From Hyperoplus lanceolatus (Eukaryota > Chordata > Actinopteri > Uranoscopiformes > Ammodytidae), in assembly GCA_026929865.2 (NCBI GenBank), contig CM049395.1, positions 36,026,001-36,090,000 on the forward strand: a stretch of DNA of 64,000 bases, read 5' to 3'. A program made the position numbers and the translations under genes. Shown piece by piece: positions 51,039 through 63,839 of the stretch; within the stretch, counting starts at the first letter, position 1; each line of letters opens with the position of its first letter. Under the pieces are notes generated by a model that did no database searches, was not told the DNA's origin, and saw only the letters and a program-made list of their open reading frames with translations.

Positions 51039-51062
51039 GGGGGGGGGGGGGGGGGGGGGGGG
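51039..51062. repeat. G24 homopolymer
   Basis: Twenty-four G in a row, the longest homopolymer of the window. It can form G-quadruplexes, and its length is doubtful because such runs are hard to sequence. Confidence 0.95.
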
Positions 51063-54000
51063 TTGGGTAGGATGCTTGTGTGATTGTTGGTGGATTGTCA
51101 TTGTGTGTTTACTTTGCCCTTTTTTACCCTTGCACGTTTGTCGCTATAGGCCTCTGTTTGTATCTGTAATCTGTGGTTTTGGAAAACAAAAATGAAGTTG
51201 CTCTATCATAATCAAAAATGTCTCCTGTGAATTGTTTTTTTGTTTTATTATCGGGACTGTTTCCAAAATACATTTCGAATGAATTTGAGAATGTTTTTTT
51301 CTCCAAAAAGCTAAAAGAAGCCCCAATTTGAAAGCAGATATTTTAATTTGGGGGGTGAGATGGCTCAGCGTTATGCACCCCTCTGCCATTCTTTGCTCTA
51401 TGAAAAGCAGGATTAATTATGTAATGCTCAGCTCTCTGTGGCTAATAGCTGATAATGATGTGTGAGAGGTGTGCCGGACGGGGAGAGCATACGACGGACT
51501 GCCAAGTGCTGTTGGACCCGGGTCAGGCTGCGTTCATCTTACTAATGAGATGTCACACCGAGAAGATGGAGCGACTCGAACCAAGCGCTCCTCGCAAACT
51601 AATTCCCCCTCCAGCTTTTGGATTGTACAAACAAACAGCCCCCAAAAAATTCAGATAGGAGCTTTTGCATGGCCTGCCAACTGACCACATTGCTCTGAGG
51701 GTCCATTTTTCAGAGGGGTATTTGGCTGTTGGGGGGGGGAGACAGGCAGCTAGGATCCGGTTTTGGCCCGACACAGCTGCGTCATTTGAAGTCTGGAAGT
51801 ACAATTGTTGGGCCTCTGTGATCCTCATGGGTCCATACTGAATCCAGCCAGTGATCCAGTCTCCCGTTTAGTCTTCATCGCTCCACTCACAGAGGAGATG
51901 AGTTGAGGTTAAATCGACGCTTGTCTCCTCCTTCTGAACATCTAAATCTAGCTGGTGGAGTGAAAGTGAGATATATATATATATATATATGCTCCTCCCT
52001 TCATCCAGCCCCTCAGGCTAGCCCTCACTTCTCTTAAGTTCTCCACTGCATTACCAACCAGTGGGTCAGGTTGATCCTGCCTCCGCCCCCTCTCCCATCC
52101 CCGGTCATTGAAACTCATTCGGGGGGCATTAAAGTGTAAACCAGATGAAAAAACAAAGGGCTTAGGCAAATCAGATGGCTCAAACAACAACAACAAACGC
52201 ACACTCTGTAATCTGCTTAGGGAAATTAATGAGGGGGGAGCCCCCTTGGCCAAGGTGGATAATGATCCCGGACCATGGGGGATGAGAGGCTGCAGTGGAT
52301 CAGGCAGAAGGTGAGAACGGGGAGGGGGGGGGGGTGGTGGATTATAGATGGACTCCCACCAGAATCAAACAGGACTCTGCCAAAGGGATCCCTCCTCCTC
52401 CTCCTATGCCCCCAAACTTCAAAAAGTCCGGCCTAAGCTGGAAGTAGGTGTCTGTAATCCCCTCTGTGGCTGTGGATCTATGCGAGGCCGACTCGGGCCG
52501 GACTTTCATCCTGCAGCTTGTTCGGCATGCTCTCCCTCCATGTCCTGGGAACGGAAACTTTTGCACTGTGGCCCCCGTGCCGATCGCGGTGGATCTGCTG
52601 GCTCATTACCTCTTCATTAGCGTGCTGCATCGTCGGCTGCCAAGAGGATCAGGCCATGCGTGGTGAAAGTCGGGAGCTGCACACAGGACTGCGTGTGGGG
52701 GCCAGAGACCTGGACATAGGCAGACAGATGGACGGATGGCTGGTACTGGACACTATAGCATCAAGCTAGCATCCTAAAGATGTATGCATCATTGCAAGGT
52801 TGCATGTAGCAGGTGAACTTTCCTCTGTGTCATACACTTTTTTGAAAGACCCATTTGTCCTAAACAGTGTTACTTCAGTAGCTAAGTAAAAACACGTTGA
52901 TTGTCATTCTACCTGTCCACTGCTCCTGCATGGTTGTCCAACCTGATCATATGAATAGAATGAAAGGATATTTCTTATGTGTATATATAACACTTCTCAC
53001 TTATTAGGTTTTCAGAATTAGTGTCAAAACTGTCACTTACATCCTCTGGGTGTGTTTTGAGATACCTTTGAAATGTGATGCCAGATGCCACTCGCAGTTG
53101 GATTTTGTCTGCCGCTGCTTCTTCTTTCTTACAGTTCATAGAATGCGGGATGATTTAAAGGGAGGTGTGGAATTGAGAAAATAAGCAGGCTTTGTAGTGC
53201 TTAATGGGGCCCAAAGCCTCACTGTTTAAGCCCTCCCCTGCATCCACAAGCAGCCACAGTCAGGAGCCAAGCACCACGAAAGCCAAGTCTCATCAACCAC
53301 TCCTCTGCCATCCTCTGGTGTGATGATGGCAATACACACATACACACGTACATACACATTTTACCAGCATCCTGCATTGGGAATTATTATGGAGGTATGT
53401 AAAGGCAGAGTTGATCAAATTTGATCTTGGATGGAAACGTGCTCACAAACATTTAAAACATATGGAATATGCCAAATATGAAGTACTGTCACAGGAAAAT
53501 GTAAAACAAAAATTAAAAATTATGTAATAAGCGCACTATGTAAATGTAAAAACAAAGCGTGACTAATATGTTATGTGTGTGTTAAGTGTTGTGTTATACG
53601 CAATTTGTTTTGATTGACAGCTGACCTGCAACACATTTCAGTGATTGATTTCCCCCGATGTCATATTGTTCTACGCTGGTTAAATCAAACACCAAGAATT
53701 ATTTGCAACAACCCTTTAACCCTGACTTGAAACCCTGAAAGCTACATTATGCATATCGATAAATAACACCGAAATAGCTTCAAGTTTATCCATCACCTGA
53801 CTTTTCCTCTGTTGTTGCCTCCCTCTTGCTCTGCTGCTTGTGTGATTCCTGCATCTAAATTATGCAGTTCCTTATCTGACAGTCATTTCCAAGGCCATGC
53901 ATGCAGTGTGACCCCATGTGGTTATGGCCAGGTGTAAAAGCTTGACCTCTCTGTAGGGCAAAGAGAGTGACTTTCATTAGAGTGCCCACTGGCTGCTTCC

Positions 54001-54480
54001 CACTGGGCTCCCTCTTAGATTTAACACTGTGCCTGCATACATGATGAGAGGGAGGATTCACATAATCCAATAAGAATCATTAAGGGGCGATGTAAACAAG
54101 GGCATTTTGGATTATTAAAATAGCTCAATACAAAAAGCACTAGTTTGTATACTACTATATGTCTCAATATTTGAAACAGTATGAGGAGAGTCAGGTGTTT
54201 TGCAGACAGCATATCACAGCACTAGTTATTGTGTGGAAAATGCAAGCATCACCTTTATACAGTAGCTTCGATGGCTGACAGGGCCCACTGTGAAAATGAA
54301 CATTGTGGCACCGAGGGTTTTTCCAACTAGTAAACATGTTTACACACACTTCATAAGAGTTGAATGCACACACATACACATATACACACACACACACACA
54401 TTTTCCAATGCCTCTGGATTTCCCAGCATGCCCACTAATGCCTCCCACTCGGCGTGTGTCGTCACGTTCTCTTTCATACG
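51063..54480. other. Non-repetitive non-coding DNA with small repeats
   Basis: Holds a (TA)10 tract at 51970-51990 and a G11 run at 52324-52334. The part at 52090-52680 is GC-richer with several overlapping frames (52348-52769) on both strands, none with a domain I recognise. AT-rich unique DNA follows at 53400-53780. Confidence 0.45.
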
Positions 54481-54640
54481 CGGCCACTGTTGTTTTTGAT
54501 ATTTCCCTCGACTAGCCAGAGGATATTTATCTGCAGGAGCGTCGTGGCTGGAGAGCGTTTTTCAAATGTTAACAATCGCCGGGCCACAACATGAGAAGCT
54601 CGCTAATTAATGCATCCAACAAGGTCCCGCTGTTGTGCTA
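54480..54640. promoter_or_regulatory. Candidate conserved non-coding block
   Basis: AGGATATTTATCTGCAGG, TTCAAATGTTAAC and CTCGCTAATTAATGCATCC fall in 160 repeat-free bases. Inferred regulatory DNA. Confidence 0.35.
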
Positions 54641-54705
54641 GAGAAACTCAGACAACTAATGTGTGTCCTTATATTGTAATTGCATGGTAATTGTTCACTT
54701 AAGGC

Positions 54706-54834
<129 letters not shown>

Positions 54835-55127
54835 TGTTCAGCCCTAGAGGCAAGTGTATTCCACACGGCTCTTGGAAGCAGATTGCGATCAGAGATTGTT
54901 TCACCGTGGAGAATTAGGATTAACTAGTGTTAAAATATTCTCTTTAGTTCCTCAGAACTTCATGTGTTAAATTTGTTTTGGTTTATTGTTTGTTTGTTTG
55001 ATACAATTTCACACGACTAAAGTACAACAATCTTTCCTGGGTCCTCATCCTTGCAAATATGACAAACAGCCACTTGGTTGCTGTTTAGAAGAACACATTT
55101 TTTTTACATGAATATAGAAAGTGCCAT

Positions 55128-55225
55128 CTAGGGATACACAATATATCGAGACTTTATCGTTATCACAGTATCAACATCCGAGTTACATATTGTGAAGACT
55201 GCTTGAATTGCAATAAATGGTAGTC
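55128..55225. repeat. Possible old interspersed repeat
   Basis: CTAGGGATACACAATATATC, followed by GTTATCACAGTATCAACATCC, has the ring of a teleost repeat that carries AGGGATGCACAATATATCG. The second end was not found. The flanks 54832-55127 and 55226-55600 are AT-rich unique DNA. Confidence 0.35.
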
Positions 55226-55599
55226 TATCTTGTGGGCTATGCATTCACACTCTGCACGACAATACATTTGGCCAATCAGTTGAAGCCTACCATAAAATGC
55301 TGTAATGGGGGGGCAAGAAGATGTGTTGCGTACATAATATGTAATATACATATAAACATAAATAAATACATGATAAACAATAAAACCACCATGTGGTTGG
55401 AATGGAAATAATGCATTTAATTGTTTCATACATTTTCCTTGCATGTAAGCATACTATATGTTTGCATTTATCTTACCATGTAGGAGTGTGTGTTGGTACA
55501 CCTTTGTGAGGAGGAACCGATAGATAGAGGAAGAGAAGTGGATCGTTTGTGTATTACATATTGAATAAACTAAACTCGGCTCTTTGGTGGCCCCTGCTG

Positions 55600-56820
55600 C
55601 AGCGCTTCATGAAGACATATGGGCCTAAAGAGCACTTGATGTGGGTGCCACCGCCTTGCTTGTCATCCACAATATCGCCTGCCCCTAATCCCCCGCTTTA
55701 ATTTACTCCACTCCACAAGGCGAGCGGTGACTAACGCTGTCCTCGGGGGTCCTTTCACTTATGCCACCGGTGACAAGGAATATGCAAAGGTACAATTTCT
55801 CACCAGCAAGGGTGACAGAGAGCAGTTCCGTTGGGGAGCACACCTCCCGCTTCCAAGCATCTTTTAATGTCACTCACAAGAGCACTTTGCAGTTGCAAAC
55901 TATTCTTCAGAGAGCCCTTTATTAACATGTTGATCCGAGGGGGTCATTAGGTGAAGATTGTCTGGCGCTCTGGATGCAGGCTATTGATTTGCTGAGAGAT
56001 AGACTCTGGCTGGAAAAAGTTTGTGACAGTGGAGAGAACTACAGAGACTACTTCTTCAAACTCAATCTAAATTGTTTTCAAAACCCTTTATCCCTTTTTC
56101 CCTCCCTGTGCCTTATTTTTCCCACTCGTCTAATTTTCCCCTGGAATGCTTGGGAGGGAGAGGGACCGTTGACGGGCACAAGTAATTGCTATCAGTCTGT
56201 CATTAGGTGCTCTCTCCGGGTCCCTCTCTATTTTTTCCCCCTCCTCGGTCTCCCTTACACAGGCCTGCGCTCAGCATTGCTTACAAATAAGACACTTAGG
56301 AGACGAGTGGAATTTGCTCCCCAAAAGCTGTGATGTATTGGATTTTTTACGGTCAGAGCAGCTCCTCCAAACGCCTTTTCATTCGCTGTTGTCCTGAGAA
56401 CCATTTTCTCTGTGTTTGCTATATTCACTCCCCTCTCCCTCTCTCTGCTCTCTCTCTCCGCTCTGCCTTTCAGGGTATCATTTGCAATTTAATGCTTACC
56501 TGGGGTGAGCCTTGACAATAGCTTCCACCATGAAATGGCCCGGGCTCTGCCTGCATGCCTAATGAGGTTGATGTTGAGCTATTTAGGTCATTTTCCCTTT
56601 ACAATATCTACTTAATGCAACTCCATGGGAGTGGATTGTTGGAACGGTTAAAGATTCTATTAAGTCTTTACAAAAGCCATTCCTTTCTGCTGTCCACCAC
56701 ATACTACCAGGGGCACTGCTCTACTTCACTTCTGCTTTGTATGGAGGCTGTTCTAACAAAGCAAAGCAAGGAGGTGCAATGTTCCTCTGGAGGGTCACCC
56801 CGCTAATATCGCTCCGATAT
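55600..56820. promoter_or_regulatory. Candidate conserved non-coding blocks
   Basis: Two repeat-poor stretches, 55600-56060 and 56460-56800, flank a pyrimidine-rich middle. The second includes TGCATGCCTAATGAGG and CAATTTAATGC words. Frames at 55974-56515 have no recognised domain. Function is inference. Confidence 0.32.
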
Positions 56821-56829
56821 TTGCCAGAG

Positions 56830-56844
56830 TTTTTTTTTTTTTTT
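56830..56844. repeat. T15 homopolymer
   Basis: Fifteen T in a row. Confidence 0.97.
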
Positions 56845-57560
56845 AGGTGTAAAAGCAAACATCCACTCAATCAGATGGTCCTTTTGTAACATATGAAATC
56901 TGGATTGAGCTGGTAAATTCATATTAATCATTGCACCAACTGATCTGCCAAAACAGACGGCCAACACCAACTATTAATCAGAGCAGAACCCGTGACAGCC
57001 CTTGGAATCGGAAGGGAAGGCGTCGGAGGGGGGGTCCTCTTTGAGAGAGTACTTGATATGAAAACTGTGTTGTTGTGCTTTGTACCAGCCTGTGGGAGTT
57101 TTTAAACAAGCCCATATGGTGGTAGCCACCAGCTTTGGAGAAGGCGGGTGGGTTGGGGGGTTAGCCAGGGCCAGGATTTCACACAGTCAGTATTGAGTGG
57201 GATTGAGGAGGCGAGCTCTTAAGCTGTCTTTTCAGGCACAGCAAAAACCCTCCATCTGGCCTCCCCTAAAACTCGGGGCGAGTTTACTCAGCTCCCTGCC
57301 GGCTGATTGGGCCTCCTGAAGCAGAAGTAACAGCATCAATAGTGTAAACCCTTGCCACTTGAGAGTATTACATTTCTTTTCATGCTTGACTTAATCAAAA
57401 GTGGGGAAGTGAAATTTACACCTTTTTGATGTCCTTTTTTCCCCGCTCGCTAAGAGGGGTGATCTTAACCCATTTGATCTTCACAAGCGCCCACTAAATG
57501 GCCAAATATGCCAAGCAGACGGAAGCAGACGGTTGGCAGTTGCCAGTTTGCGCAGGGTCA
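56845..57560. promoter_or_regulatory. Candidate conserved non-coding block
   Basis: Contains TTCATATTAATCATTGC and CTTGACTTAATCAAAAGTG, free of simple repeats and not coding. A 9-base unit GCAGACGGA is tandemly doubled near 57515-57532. Inferred regulatory DNA. Confidence 0.35.
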
Positions 57561-58192
57561 CTGTTGGAGCACTCCATGTGGCGGGGCAGGCAACCTCACA
57601 GAAGGCTCCAGTCTTCACAGGGTCCAGCCAAGCTTCTGTCTGGAGGGCCCACTGTCCCAGCTTGCTCACTGTCCCGCACCCAGCCAAGAAATCAATCCAC
57701 CCTCATGCTGATTCGTCTGCTCATGCCTGGGCAGTGTGAGACTTGTGTCGATGGGCAGCGTCAATTGAACACTGTAACTGGGGCTTTATAACAAAACGGA
57801 TAGACAAAAAGCAACCGGCCGAGTGTCAACGCTATGATGAGTTTATTTGATGGCGTTATCATGGTGTTGTAACAGTCACTATTTAGTTTGCATGCAACCG
57901 TACATTGCATCATAGGAAAACTGACATATCGAGGTGAGTAGTTTGAACTATCTTAAAATCACAAGAATCGTCTTGCTTCTTATCACTGTTATCTAAATAA
58001 ATGACCATCTGATAGCATTGACAGGGGTGAAGCCAGCAAAGGGCAAGCTGTCTTTTTTTTGGGGTGAGTGAATGTTTTGGCTGTGGTATAACCTCACTCA
58101 TCCAAGCTGTCGACTTGGTGTTGGGGCGGAGGGAGCCGACCTGGAGATGTGTGAAGATTCCCCTCAACAGGAATCTGGAGAGAGCAGTTGCC

Positions 58193-58194
<2 letters not shown>
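57561..58194. other. Non-repetitive non-coding DNA
   Basis: GC-balanced unique DNA. Three overlapping frames at 57498-57791 have no recognised domain. Confidence 0.45.

Positions 58195-58239
<45 letters not shown>
58195..58239. repeat. (GA)n microsatellite
   Basis: Pure GA run of about 22 units. Confidence 0.98.
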
Positions 58240-58242
<3 letters not shown>

Positions 58243-58801
58243 TGCTAGCCAGTGACAGTTGCTCCAGGAGGCTGGCTTTAATGAGTGTGTGATGTCTGGA
58301 GTCTTTAGCCCATGTTAAGCCCAGGCTAAGGCCAGGATCTGACTGATGGAGCTCTAGGCCCCGGGCACTGTGGAGCTGTGTTGCACCTCTTAATGAAGCT
58401 GGAGGCCCCCGAAACAACGACATTGCCTGGCCCTCAGCCTGCCTTCCTCTCTCCCCAGGACCAGTCTGCTGCCAGCCAAGACTGCAGCAGAGAACCTCCA
58501 TTAGTTCCTGTTTATTTCCCAGGCCTTCCAAACTCTACACACACACACACACACCCAACCCTTAGTCATCGTGTGCAGCGATTTCACCCCCTTCCTCCTC
58601 CTCCGTTCTTAAACTGTTGTTGGTTATTCGTTTTTGGTGAATTTTCTCACTCACAGTTGTAAGCAACACATGGAAGAAAGAAAAAAAAAAACTGAGATAA
58701 TTAAATGCTTGTGCCCTGTGGAAAACAATGTTTTTTCCCCCTCTTTCTGTTGAATATAAATTACCATTATAGTGCCCGGGTTGCAAATATGTGTGTCTGT
58801 T

Positions 58802-58802
<1 letters not shown>
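58240..58802. other. Non-repetitive non-coding DNA
   Basis: Contains a short CA run at 58540-58554 and an A-rich tract at 58680-58691. I recognise no gene. Confidence 0.45.
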
Positions 58803-58884
<82 letters not shown>

Positions 58885-58886
58885 GT
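58803..58886. repeat. Compound (GT)n(GA)n microsatellite
   Basis: A GT run with one GC unit, passing directly into a GA run at 58861-58886. Confidence 0.97.
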
Positions 58887-59758
58887 GACTGGGTGTGGGT
58901 GTGTGTGGAAGGAGTTTACTTGGTGTCAGCATGAAAAGAAGGGGCCCCCGTCCAGGCAGCCAAAATCCTGCCGAGGAACTTGTCTGGGATCGTGATGTTC
59001 CGACAGCTCCACTGTGACAAGATACATAGTTTCCATTCAGCAACAAGCTCCTTATTGGTTACTATAGTTTCACTAATGCCCAATTGAAGGCGATGCCTAA
59101 TCTCGACAGAATGGGTTAAAAGGTGCCGATGTCCAGAGCCACAAAACCACATGTTGAGAGTCAAGGGACCAAGGCCCCACAAAGCACAGCTCCTCGTGCT
59201 TTGATGTGGCCCTATCAGGGGCCAAGGAGATTGAAGAGAGAGTGTGGGGGGAAGAATACACAGAAGCCCCCACCAGCATACAAACCCTTCCAAGGACTCG
59301 CTGACAATGGCACATTCTGAAGAGCGGGTCAGGGGCCTCACAAAAGGTGGGGCATCTCAGGAAGAGACACAGCGCCACTTCCTATACTCTTCTTCTCCTT
59401 GCCTCCACCATTACCACTTCTATCATCATCGCTGTCATTTTTTATCACCACCGCCGGCACCATTCCTCTCATTCAAATATGCATTAACCCCTTACGATTG
59501 CCTCACCCTATGCTTTGCTTATTACAAAACATTGTTGCATCATATGTGTTTTTCTCTCTCTACCAAGCCTGCTGAATTGCAAACTTGTTTGTATGCTAGT
59601 AGCAGTGCTTTTCACATTATGGAAATTTTCATTGAAAATGAAGAGAGACAAATATATAAAAAAATGAAAAGGGTGAAGACTGGTGTGTAAATTGAGGGGT
59701 GCTATATTTAAGGGTCTCACATCTCAAGTACTATGCTGGAGTAGTCTGTTGAGGGCAG
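58887..59758. other. Non-repetitive non-coding DNA
   Basis: Unique sequence. Overlapping frames on both strands at 58916-59690 reach about 148 codons without a recognised domain. Confidence 0.45.
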
Positions 59759-59849
59759 GGTGTGTGTTAGTGTGTGTCAGTGTGTGTGTGTTAGTGTGTG
59801 TCTGTGTTAGTGTGTGTCAGTGTGTGTGTGTGTGTGTTTGGGGGGGTTT
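59759..59849. repeat. Higher-order GT minisatellite
   Basis: Units of the form TTAGTGTGTGTCAGTG are repeated about three times at uneven lengths, so the GT tract has a larger imposed period of 16-28 bases. Confidence 0.85.
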
Positions 59850-59869
59850 GCTGTTTCAATAGACTGCCT

Positions 59870-60620
59870 CTCAATGGCTCTGAGGAGTAATTGAAAAGCT
59901 AATATTGTTCAGCATATCCCAGGGATTAAGTCTTATTGTCGTAATAAGTATGCAATACTGCGATGTTTATTTTTGGTCAGGCTTTGTTGCAGCCACTAAT
60001 TGGTGCTGAGTGTGAAAATGTGGAGTGTGCAGTGCCGTGGCTGAGTCATGACTGCACAAAACAGTCCTGTGCAGTAATAACCGGCGCTCGCGTTATCTTT
60101 GGAAAGTTATCTTGGCTGAAAATCAAAAGTCAAAGATGTGATATATGGGCATCGTTTTATTAATGTGTGACGAAAAAAACAAGCCCGCAAATATGTTTGA
60201 AATGTGCTTGTGTTAGAGCTGATGTAAAATTAAGCGGGGTTGACTCGCAAAGCATCTGCTTATTATGTTTATCTCACAAACACAGAGCCAGCTGTTTGCC
60301 AGCCCATCCATTTATTAGACAGACATTAACATTAGTGTTTAAAAAAAAATGTCACTCAGCGTTCCTCTGCTGTCCAACCATCGACCATATCTTCCCTCAT
60401 TGTGCAGTTTATGGCAGATTTTAAATCAATTAAGTATGTAATTTGTAACAACTACTGAGACTGGTTCAGGCCTAAACAATGGCAATGGGATAACTGCCCT
60501 TTAGTGAAGCATCAATGGGCTTACAATGTGCTGAATTAGCTGGCATATTAATGACCAGCCGCAATACCCCTCCATTCTCCTCGCCCAAATCTGCTTATGC
60601 AAATGGCCCATGAATCCAGT
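59870..60620. promoter_or_regulatory. Candidate conserved non-coding block with POU octamer
   Basis: Repeat-poor sequence with AAATCAATTAAG near 60423-60434, GCTGGCATATTAATGACCAG near 60539-60558 and a perfect octamer ATGCAAAT at 60597-60604. There are many stops in every frame. Together with 46.3 and 25.1 kb this is among the most enhancer-like sequence here. Inference only. Confidence 0.42.
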
Positions 60621-60651
60621 TCAAAGGAGTCCCTTTTAAGTGAGGCCTATA

Positions 60652-60654
<3 letters not shown>

Positions 60655-60699
<45 letters not shown>
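60655..60699. repeat. (CA)n microsatellite
   Basis: CA run with one AA interruption. Confidence 0.96.
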
Positions 60700-61566
60700 T
60701 TGGCTGGGAGAGGGAAAGTGACATGAGAAAAGTTAGCGACACTTGTCTTTCTTCTCACAGAACATGATCCAGTTAGCATGCACCTCTGCTGGTGACTAGC
60801 ATGGCACTGGGGTTGTTGAGTCCATAGGATTGCCCCACGCATATGGGGGGGGAGCGGGTTAATCCAGCCAATTGTGACTGTATGTTTAAAATGTGGTGTT
60901 CGGCAGGGGGGGAAAGCAGGACCCATCCAAGTGCATGCCCCTGTGTGAAAGAGAGGAGAAAGGGCTGTGGGGTACGAAGTTTGGAGGAATAGAATAATCC
61001 CCCTTCACATTTGTTAAAAGGGCCACTGGTCCTTTGTGTGGGCCAAGACAAATTTAAAAGGCGATGTCATAATGGTTCAATTGAAAATTATATCTTTGAA
61101 CACAATAGACGTGGCTTCTTTCCACGAACAACTTAAAGCCCCATTGTTCCCATTATTGGGCGCGATGTTTGGATACATGCGTATACACTCTGAATAAGAA
61201 TACGTTGTTGTAATACAACCTGTTTTAAAATATTGAGCATGATTACACATGTTGTGGTCTCATGAATGGTACAGACACAGCGAGGCAGGAGGGGGGGGGG
61301 GGCTATCAACGAAGGGGAGTGTGATTTATTCCCAGCATGTACTGAATTAAACTTTAAATAATACTTTACCTCAGTGGTTGTATGGAATAAATTCAGTTTG
61401 GTGACTTTGGTGAGGAGAAAATGAATGTGTGATGAGTGACGTACTCTTTTTTTCTTGTGACAAAATACATTTAAAAAAAACTATTCCTGTTAAAACTTTT
61501 TCGGTGAAAAAGCTTTGAACATGTTAGGCGTTCATGTTTGTTTTCTTTGGAGCTTGGGCTGACTTT
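60700..61566. other. Non-repetitive non-coding DNA
   Basis: Unique sequence with a G12 run at 61291-61302. Confidence 0.48.
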
Positions 61567-62634
61567 GACCCCGTTTCCACTTGGCATTAACATCTGACTT
61601 TTGTAATCGGATCACATGAATACAGCTCTAACTACAGGTGAAAACACTCTCAAGACGCATTGAGATCGGATCACAAAAACCACATTCGGAGGTGGTTTAC
61701 GTCGGTTGTGTCGCTTGTATCCACATTCATTTTGTAGTGGGAACACCTATGTGGTTTTTGGTCACATTAGGGACCGCCTACTCAACTGCTGCCCCCTGCC
61801 TGAGCGGAAATACATTGAAAATGCATCACTGGCGTTCATGCAGCTTTTATAGAAGCCTCATGAACATTAGTTGCATCCGCCAGTATTGTAAATGACAAGC
61901 TTTCTGTCCTCTGTTTTCATTTCACTGCGTAAATCTGAAAACACGGAAATCGCTGCTATTGACTGGAGAGCTGCAAGGCAACGACTTCCTGTTCTTATCT
62001 GCTTAAGAATAAAAGTCAACTCGTGTTTGGCTAGTAACAGGCTTTTAATGTGAAGGCTCATAGGAAATATTCTGTTTGCATATATGCAGTATCTTAACTG
62101 GCTACTGGTGGTGGTGACAAGAGTGTAGCAGACGTTAGAAAAGCCGCCCAGCAAACACACATCTTTCACCAACCAAAGAGGCGTAATAACTTACTCGCCT
62201 AAGAGTTTTTACTTTTATATAGGCCTTCTATCTATGATATTTCCCGCATTTGGCGTGTGTTAATGTAGAGCCCTCTAAGCAGCGTAGTGCATCGCTCCTC
62301 TTTGTCTAAATGAGACAGCAGCCTATCTCGTCAACCTAGACTGGTAATTATCTTCGCATGTAGGCTTAATGCATTTTAATAGCAAATGCGATTAAAACTG
62401 TGGCACTATACAGCCCTGTATGTTTACTTGTTTGAACCTCACCGGTTAAAAACAGCAATGCAAACGGAAATTATGTACGTGTTGATTCAAATACAGCGTG
62501 GGTAAATGGAATCGGATCACAAGTAGACAGAGAAGTCACATTTGAAAATACAAGTGGGAACACACGGACTGAGAGCTGGCCACTTGTAACCAGATTCAAA
62601 AAGTCAGATGTTAATCCCAGATGGAAACAGGGTC
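61567..62634. mobile_element. 1068-bp TIR element, superfamily unassigned
   Basis: Terminal inverted repeats of about 36 bases (61567-61602 and 62599-62634) with about 4 mismatches. They begin GACCCCGTTTCCA and GACCCTGTTTCCA and share ATTAACATCTGACTTTT. Subterminal ATCGGATCACA and CACTTGT words recur near both ends in opposite orientation. No transposase frame longer than about 100 codons remains. I find no clean target duplication, so I leave the superfamily open (hAT or PIF/Harbinger are possible). Confidence 0.82.
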
Positions 62635-63174
62635 ATAGTTCCTGACATTACTGATTACGTTGGATGGGACTGGACATTTTTGCTGGATTTAAATGGACTC
62701 TTGTTCTCACATTTCCAATTGGGGTGAAAGTACAATCCCCAAAGTAAGCCATTTAATATTCTTTAAAATGAATAAGACATTAATCATCACTAGCAGCCCT
62801 CCTGTTGGAACAGCCTTTCTTTACAATGAGTGACACCATGTGTTTGCCTGCATTTCCCAACAACTGTTGCTTGTGTATCTAGAGGCTTAATGTTAAGTTT
62901 ATCCACAAAGTGCACACTCAACCCACTGTTAACTCTCACAGGGAGTTGCCAATTAAACACAAAGCCTTAATATATGAATCTTACTCTCTGAGTACACATA
63001 ATACCCAATTGAGTGGTATTATTTATTATTGCAGGATTCTTTTTGAGCGTGCTTACTGGGAACAGTCCAAATTTTGGGAGGCAGCAAGCCAGCAACAGAA
63101 TCAGTTAGTAGGCATGACATCCCAATGTTCACTGCTGGACAGGGAGGACATTTCACAACATACAATAACAAAGT
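62635..63174. other. Non-repetitive non-coding DNA
   Basis: I see nothing recognisable in this stretch. Confidence 0.5.
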
Positions 63175-63195
63175 AAAAAAAAAAAAAAAAAAAAA
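63175..63195. repeat. A21 homopolymer
   Basis: Twenty-one A in a row. It could be a retroposon tail, but I find no recognisable body upstream and no flanking duplication. Confidence 0.95.
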
Positions 63196-63774
63196 CTCGG
63201 CCAAATAGCACATGCAGATCTTTATTTGTAGGACTGGAATCTGCCTTACTTTGACATTACAGATAACAAAGGATAAATACATGTTCAAATCACCGTTGAA
63301 GTTTTATCAGTTTTTTATTTATTCATTCATTTTGTCAGTCAGACATATCGCCCTATCGGCCTCACAGCAACACATTGAAATAAATAATAGCAACCGCTAA
63401 AGAAACGGAAGAGTAATAGCCCTTAAGAGATTGCTTTAGACAGTATGAAAAAGTAAAAGCAAAACAACTCCCCTGTAACTTATGACCCACACCTCCTCCT
63501 CCCCATCCATCTTGGTGCTATGGAGGGGTGGGGGGTGTTGGACACTGGGTTCTCAGTGCATTTTCCCTCCTTAAAGAAGCTCATAATGGCTGTGTGAAGT
63601 CCCTAAGAGGGAGGGTTCCACTAGGTGACAGATTCTTCCTGTCCGTGAAATTCCCCCTGCGATAATTTGTCTTTGTGCTGATGGGCCCGTAGCTCCACGC
63701 GACATGGGTTATGGCAGCGAGGGCGGGACCGTCCTCATCACCTGCCATCTCTCCGTGGCCCCTCTTGACACCCC
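63196..63774. other. Non-repetitive non-coding DNA
   Basis: I see nothing recognisable in this stretch. Confidence 0.48.
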
Positions 63775-63839
63775 ACGCACACACACACACACAAACACAC
63801 ACAACCCCCTCCCCCCCACTCCACACACACCCACACACT
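63775..63839. repeat. Interrupted (CA)n and C-rich tract
   Basis: CA units broken by AA and a C-rich insert. The remaining bases to the window end are unique, apart from a T12 run at 63962-63973. Confidence 0.93.

Noticed and set aside
63175-63195. A21 run as a retroposon tail
   Set aside because: No SINE, LINE or processed gene body recognised before it.
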